DNA of 64,000 nucleotides. Source: Bacteroidales bacterium (GTDB lineage: Bacteria; Bacteroidota; Bacteroidia; Bacteroidales; JAADJA01). Position numbers and translations under genes: made by a program. The stretch spans positions 124,001-188,000 of the forward strand of contig JAIOZL010000001.1 of NCBI GenBank assembly GCA_021740645.1. Reading direction: 5' to 3'. This document shows positions 60,095-64,000 of the stretch, piece by piece. The notes beneath the pieces were generated by a model. That model was not told the DNA's origin. It did no database searches and was given only the letters and a program-made list of their open reading frames with translations. The first letter of the stretch is position 1, and each line of letters starts with the position of its first letter.

Positions 60095-61531
60095 ATGAAA
60101 TATAAAATTACTTTATTGTTGTCAGCTTTTGTGTTTGTGTATTTCATCGTTTCTGCCCAGGAAACGGTGGTTAACCCGAATACGAACATTACTATTGCTG
60201 CAGGGGCATCACTTGATTTATCCAATTATAACCTTGTTCTTAAATCAGATGCTACAGGAGATGCATCACTTATAGATTTTGGGACCATAAGTTATAGTGG
60301 GGGAGGTGAGGCAAAAGTTGAGCGCTACCTAACAGAAGGTCAATGGCATTTAATCTCCTCACCTGTGAGTAATGCTTTGGCAGGAATGTTTCTTAGCGAT
60401 TACCTCCAGAATCATTCTGAGAATTCAAACGGATGGACTGATATTGGAGCTGATAATTCACCACTCAATGTTATGAATGGATATGCTTTATGGTCAATAG
60501 ATGCAAGTCCAACCACAGAAGTGTTTTCTGGTATTACAAATTCGGGGTTACTAAATAGATCGTTTTCTCAAAATAATGAAGGTTGGAACATTATGGGAAA
60601 TCCTTACCCCTCAGCCATTGACTGGGATGCGGTGACTATACCTGCTGAACTTAATGGGGCTATTTGGTTATTCGATCCAAGCATTGGAGCCAACGGCGAC
60701 TACGTTTATTACATTAACGGAGGAGGTGTTGCCAATACTACTTCACAGTATATTCCTTCAGGGCAGGGTTTTTTTGTAAGGGCAACTGGCGGTGCAGGAA
60801 CGCTTACATTCGATAATGACGTGAGGGCGCATAGTTCACAAGCATTTTATAAAGATGCCCAGACTGATTTACTTGTTTTAAAAGCCACGGGGAATAACCT
60901 CACTACTCAAACAGCTATCCGATTTAACCCGGAAGCTTCGGCTCTGTCCGATAGGTTATTTGATGTGTTCAGGATTATATCTGACAGTCCTGACTTACCC
61001 ATGCTATTTACAAAAGTCGGGACACAGCCAATGGCTATCAACACCCTGCCATCTATCGAAGAAAATGAAATTGTACCGATGTGGTTCAGGGCTGGAACAA
61101 CTGGGAAATATACCATTACCGCAACAGAAATGCAATCATTCGATAGTGAAACTCCAATTTATATTGAAGAAATACAATCGGGGTTTATTCAAAATATGCG
61201 TGAAAATCCTCAATTTACATTTGATTACACTACCGGTAGCGATAAAAGTTTCCTGATTTATTTTGCAAAGCCTGAAAATAGTAACAGAATGGAAGAGGTT
61301 AAAATTTATTCTACTATCAATGGATTGCAAGTTAATTTTCCTGTCTCTGAATTTGTAAATCCGGATTTTGAAGCCCAAATTCTTTTATTCGATCTAACGG
61401 GAAGGAAAGTATTTGAACTGCAAACCACTGAAATAAATAACGAAATTTCATTTAAAGGCAATAACAATATTTATATGGTTTCGGTTATTTCGGGCTCAGA
61501 TGTTGCCAACACAAAAGTATTTATCAAGTAA
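60095..61531 (+). CDS. Secreted protein with T9SS type A sorting domain
   Basis: A 478-residue exported protein. The signal peptide (about 1-21) ends S-A-Q-E. The first part (about 25-80) has short beta-helical turns (N-I-T-I-A-A-G-A-S-L-D-L), followed by a domain with W-H-L-I-S-S-P-V-S and G-W-N-I-M-G-N-P-Y-P-S-A-I-D-W-D that recurs in many Bacteroidota secreted proteins of unknown role. The C-terminal sorting domain (about 395-478) has the D-L-T-G-R-K-V-F-E-L and final K-V-F-I-K elements. It is three bases ahead of the PID-CTERM-like gene, so the two are co-translated. Confidence 0.88.
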   Translation: MKYKITLLLSAFVFVYFIVSAQETVVNPNTNITIAAGASLDLSNYNLVLKSDATGDASLIDFGTISYSGGGEAKVERYLTEGQWHLISSPVSNALAGMFLSDYLQNHSENSNGWTDIGADNSPLNVMNGYALWSIDASPTTEVFSGITNSGLLNRSFSQNNEGWNIMGNPYPSAIDWDAVTIPAELNGAIWLFDPSIGANGDYVYYINGGGVANTTSQYIPSGQGFFVRATGGAGTLTFDNDVRAHSSQAFYKDAQTDLLVLKATGNNLTTQTAIRFNPEASALSDRLFDVFRIISDSPDLPMLFTKVGTQPMAINTLPSIEENEIVPMWFRAGTTGKYTITATEMQSFDSETPIYIEEIQSGFIQNMRENPQFTFDYTTGSDKSFLIYFAKPENSNRMEEVKIYSTINGLQVNFPVSEFVNPDFEAQILLFDLTGRKVFELQTTEINNEISFKGNNNIYMVSVISGSDVANTKVFIK

Positions 61532-61534
61532 AAC

Positions 61535-61771
61535 ATGAAAAAAATGAAGAATATAATTTATAAACTATTTGCAATAGCAGCTATGATGCTCTTATCATTT
61601 GGCCTATTCGCCCAAAATCCCCCTCACCCTAATGGTGGTGGTGGACCAACTGGAGGAAATACTCCGGTAGGTGGTGGTGCCCCCATTGATGGTGGATTAA
61701 CCTTAATGATAATTATGGGTGCAGCTTATGGAAGCAAAAAACTATTTACTGCAAAAAAATTAACTGAATAA
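61535..61771 (+). CDS. PID-CTERM-like small sorted protein
   Basis: A 78-residue precursor. A signal peptide (about 1-27, ending L-F-A-Q) is followed by a Gly/Pro-rich segment (28-49), the motif APIDGG (49-54), a short hydrophobic helix (55-66) and a basic tail ending K-K-L-T-E. This triad (P-I-D, helix, Lys-rich end) is the layout of the PID-CTERM sorting signal known from Bacteroidota, in which an exosortase-like or archaeosortase-like protease is thought to act. The mature peptide would be only about 25-50 residues and glycine-rich. Its gene starts three bases after a T9SS substrate gene. No exosortase gene is in this window. Confidence 0.75.
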   Translation: MKKMKNIIYKLFAIAAMMLLSFGLFAQNPPHPNGGGGPTGGNTPVGGGAPIDGGLTLMIIMGAAYGSKKLFTAKKLTE

Positions 61772-61805
61772 AAAATCAAGATAAAAAATAAAAAAATTAT
61801 ACACT

Positions 61806-62645
61806 ATGAAAAAAATAACTACAACTGGAATTTTTCTATTGCTAATGGCAATATCTGTTTTAGGTCAAATGGATCAGGATGGAGCTATAGTTACTAAAAA
61901 AGATGGTACCAACAAAGGTATTATGACACAAGTATTTGCCGAAGATGTAATTGTTCAGGGCAGTCTTGCTGTGGGCTTAGATGCAACAAGTGGCGAGGTA
62001 TTCGGTTTTCATACTATAAGATTAAAGGAAAATAATCTTAGAATAGGATTTGAAGATACCAGTAATTCAGGGTCATTTCCTACTAATGATTGGGAGATTG
62101 CAATAAATGGTGCAGATAATGGAGGGCAAGATTATTTCAGGATTAATGATGTATCAGGTGGAAAATCTCCATTCTCACTCATCGCAGGGGCACCTTCACA
62201 TTCACTATATGTTGATGCACAGGGTGACGTGGGATTAGGTACCGATGCTCCGGTTGTGGAATTGCATGTTAAAGATGGCGATACCCCAACCATGCGTTTG
62301 GAACAAGATGGAAGTTCAGGATTTACTCCCCAAACATGGGATGTTGCGGGTAATGAAACTAATTTCTTTGTCAGGGATATTTCTAATGGGAGTTTAATAC
62401 CATTCAAAATAAAGCCCGGTTGTCCTACCGGATCTCTTTTCCTGGCTGCAAACGGTAACGTTGGTTTAGGTACAGAGAACCCAGAACATAAATTGGAAGT
62501 TGCAGGTGATGCCCAGGTGAATAATTATTTTTACTTTGGCGACGAAAGTACAGATGGTAACTGGAGAGTTAGTGTGGTTGCCGGTAAACTTACTTTTGAA
62601 AAGCGTGAGGGTGGTGTTTTTGTAACTAAAATTGAAATGGAATAG
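61806..62645 (+). CDS. Secreted tail-fibre-like repeat protein
   Basis: A 279-residue exported protein. A signal peptide (about 1-20) precedes two-part repeats of a type seen in phage tail fibres and bacterial surface proteins, with G-N-V-G-L-G-T-E-N-P-E-H-K-L-E-V and G-D-V-G-L-G-T-D-A-P-V-V-E-L-H-V. Two copies of a longer segment (W-E-I-A-I-N-G/W-D-V-A-G-N-E with F-R-I-N-D and F-F-V-R-D) show an internal duplication. No S74 chaperone domain follows. It is 34 bases after the PID-CTERM-like gene and ends the operon. Confidence 0.8.
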   Translation: MKKITTTGIFLLLMAISVLGQMDQDGAIVTKKDGTNKGIMTQVFAEDVIVQGSLAVGLDATSGEVFGFHTIRLKENNLRIGFEDTSNSGSFPTNDWEIAINGADNGGQDYFRINDVSGGKSPFSLIAGAPSHSLYVDAQGDVGLGTDAPVVELHVKDGDTPTMRLEQDGSSGFTPQTWDVAGNETNFFVRDISNGSLIPFKIKPGCPTGSLFLAANGNVGLGTENPEHKLEVAGDAQVNNYFYFGDESTDGNWRVSVVAGKLTFEKREGGVFVTKIEME

Positions 62646-62698
62646 AAAAAAGCTTGTATTATATTTCATTAAGAATTAAATTTTAATGTAACAATCAT

Positions 62699-62730
62699 AA
62701 AACGGTGTAGTCAGCGACTACACCGTTTTT
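62699..62730 (+). terminator. Terminator of the T9SS/PID-CTERM cluster
   Basis: A perfect 14-base stem (62699-62712 with 62716-62729) with a three-base loop ends in a T5 run. It lies 54 bases after the last stop codon. Confidence 0.95.
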
Positions 62731-62894
62731 GGTTGTATGATAAATGAAAACAATTATTGTAAAGGGAAACTAAACATTAACCTTATTTTGGTGTTAATTT
62801 CATACCACAAGTATTAACCCCTTTAAGTTAGTTTCTATAAATGTCGAAATCTATAAACATCCTTAGCAACTTCATATCTTAAATTTACACTAAA

Positions 62895-64000
62895 ATGATT
62901 GCTCGTATTCTAAAAACAATGTTAATTGGTTTTGTTTGCTATTTTTCCATTAGTGGAGTTATAGCCCAACAGAAAAGTAGTACATCGGATATAATTAATA
63001 AAATTTATCAACTCGAAAAGAACAGAGATCCTAAATGCTACGCGACTGCTAACCGCCTTGAAGACTTCATGTATGGAACCCCCCTTAATGAAGATGCACG
63101 GAACCTTAAAATTGAGATTCAAAAAGAGATCATTTATTACTTAAAGGAAAAGGGTACAGAAAATGCCAAAAAATCCGGTGCAGGAAAGATTAATCCTGAG
63201 CATCTTCTCCCCATCCTGAAAAATATCACTGAATACCATAATAATGAAAATGGCGACTACATTTATACATTAAAAAGTGGTGATATTACAATCTTAAAAA
63301 AGGACTATGATCAATATTCTTCAGTTTCCTATGGATACCGGTCCCTATTATCTGTAGAGCAGGACTTGCTTTTTGTTCCTGAATCTGATTTGCTTTCGTT
63401 TGATGATGATGCTTTGCAGGCAGCTAACGATTATATCAATCTGATCACCCTGGTTACCCTTAAGATTGCCGACATAAATGCCCGTAAGGCAAATGAATTT
63501 GCCATTTCAAAAAAACGTTTACAAGATACCTGGATTACTATTTTAAACGAGTCGGAAAATCAAAACACCTTAGCTAAGGTAGACTACCCTCAATCTGCGC
63601 CAAATTTCGTTTCCAACACAACAGATAATAATTTTCTTGTGAAAGAAATCATTGCTCAAAAGATAGCATCTTATGAGACTTACAATCAGTTGACCGAAAG
63701 CGTGTTTCTAAGAAATATCCAGGTGTATTTCGCTCGGCAAAAGTGGCCAGTAGATGCTGAAGAATCTAATATGTTAAGGTCATATTACCTCGAATCTTTA
63801 ATTCAATTTACAAATTCATTGTTACAACTCTCGGATCAAAATGCGGAAGAATCACACCATCAAATAATACGTGTTGCAGATGTATCTTCTGCATTAAATG
63901 CATTTTTACCAACCTCTACCAATTATTTTGAGGATGTTGTTTTTTTCCCAGCAAATTCCACGGATAAAATAACCATCGAATCATATGATTTGGATGCTTT
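62895..64000 (+). CDS. Exported protein of unknown family (3' partial)
   Basis: The frame from ATG 62895 stays open to the window edge, giving 368 residues so far. A signal peptide (about 1-25, ending G-V-I-A-Q) is followed by a mostly helical, charged domain: K-I-Y-Q-L-E-K-N-R-D-P-K-C-Y near 35-50, R-L-E-D-F-M-Y-G-T-P-L near 53-63, and several further amphipathic helices. I see no catalytic motif and do not recognise the family. It follows the T9SS/PID-CTERM cluster after its terminator, so it should have its own promoter, which was not found. The stop, any sorting domain and the true length lie outside the window. Confidence 0.85.
   Translation, partial: MIARILKTMLIGFVCYFSISGVIAQQKSSTSDIINKIYQLEKNRDPKCYATANRLEDFMYGTPLNEDARNLKIEIQKEIIYYLKEKGTENAKKSGAGKINPEHLLPILKNITEYHNNENGDYIYTLKSGDITILKKDYDQYSSVSYGYRSLLSVEQDLLFVPESDLLSFDDDALQAANDYINLITLVTLKIADINARKANEFAISKKRLQDTWITILNESENQNTLAKVDYPQSAPNFVSNTTDNNFLVKEIIAQKIASYETYNQLTESVFLRNIQVYFARQKWPVDAEESNMLRSYYLESLIQFTNSLLQLSDQNAEESHHQIIRVADVSSALNAFLPTSTNYFEDVVFFPANSTDKITIESYDLDA

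Overview
The window reads as chromosomal DNA of a member of the Bacteroidota, most likely class Bacteroidia near the Bacteroidales/Marinilabiliales. The evidence is: proteins with type IX secretion (T9SS) C-terminal sorting domains of types A and B, a TonB-dependent receptor with an OMP_b-brl_3-type barrel, LytS/LytTR two-component genes, type III glutamine synthetase (GlnN), DUF4199 and FISUMP proteins, a PID-CTERM-like small protein, and promoters of the Bacteroidota form TTG-N19-21-TAnnTTTG with almost no Shine-Dalgarno sequences. No insertion sequence, prophage, CRISPR array, tRNA or rRNA was seen. The genus cannot be named from the sequence alone.

Layout. 1-6.2 kb: an NtrB/NtrC-type pair whose kinase has a haem-like CXXCH motif, an archaemetzincin, a decayed epimerase tail and a TonB-dependent receptor. 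6.3-9.7 kb: a multi-PAS/GAF protein without a kinase domain and a Ca2+/Na+ antiporter. 9.7-16.2 kb: a block of short-word repeats, a large secreted PKD protein, then an ECF sigma operon (sigma factor, putative anti-sigma protein, two beta-helical surface proteins) ended by a strong terminator. 16.2-20.3 kb: glutamine synthetase III and a V4R-domain protein coupled to a soluble histidine kinase. 20.3-32.4 kb: a long minus-strand run. It carries all four steps of GDP-D-glycero-D-manno-heptose synthesis (gmhA, hddA, gmhB, hddC), two glycosyltransferases, a T9SS type B protein, a ClC channel, a nitroreductase and a sodium:solute symporter, so cell-surface glycan synthesis is its likely theme.

32.5-39.1 kb: the small SRP RNA gene with a well-placed promoter, a propeller-type LytS kinase with a LytTR regulator, two short promoter-to-terminator units that look like small RNAs, and a padR-pspC operon with a palindromic operator and a probably leaderless mRNA. 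39.3-44.6 kb: a housekeeping run (DUF2520 protein, KdsC, UbiA-type prenyltransferase, Maf, SurE, a small membrane protein, LpxB), partly for Kdo and lipid A. 44.6-51.1 kb: a short-chain dehydrogenase, an M19-type dipeptidase with a coiled-coil insert, a DEAD-box helicase and an MBOAT acyltransferase with an SGNH-like partner.

51.2-64 kb: a C10 (streptopain-like) protease with a T9SS tail, a gene-poor stretch with a possible 27-residue ORF and two paralogous 65-residue proteins of unknown function, a DUF4070-type radical SAM protein, a membrane LytTR regulator, and a run of secreted proteins (FISUMP/dockerin-like, T9SS type A, PID-CTERM-like, tail-fibre-like). It ends in an unrecognised secreted protein cut by the window edge. 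No complete, clearly novel multi-gene system is evident. The best leads are the paired 65-residue proteins, the tandem small-RNA-like units, the shared 32-nt leader ahead of two unrelated genes, and the T9SS/PID-CTERM cluster.
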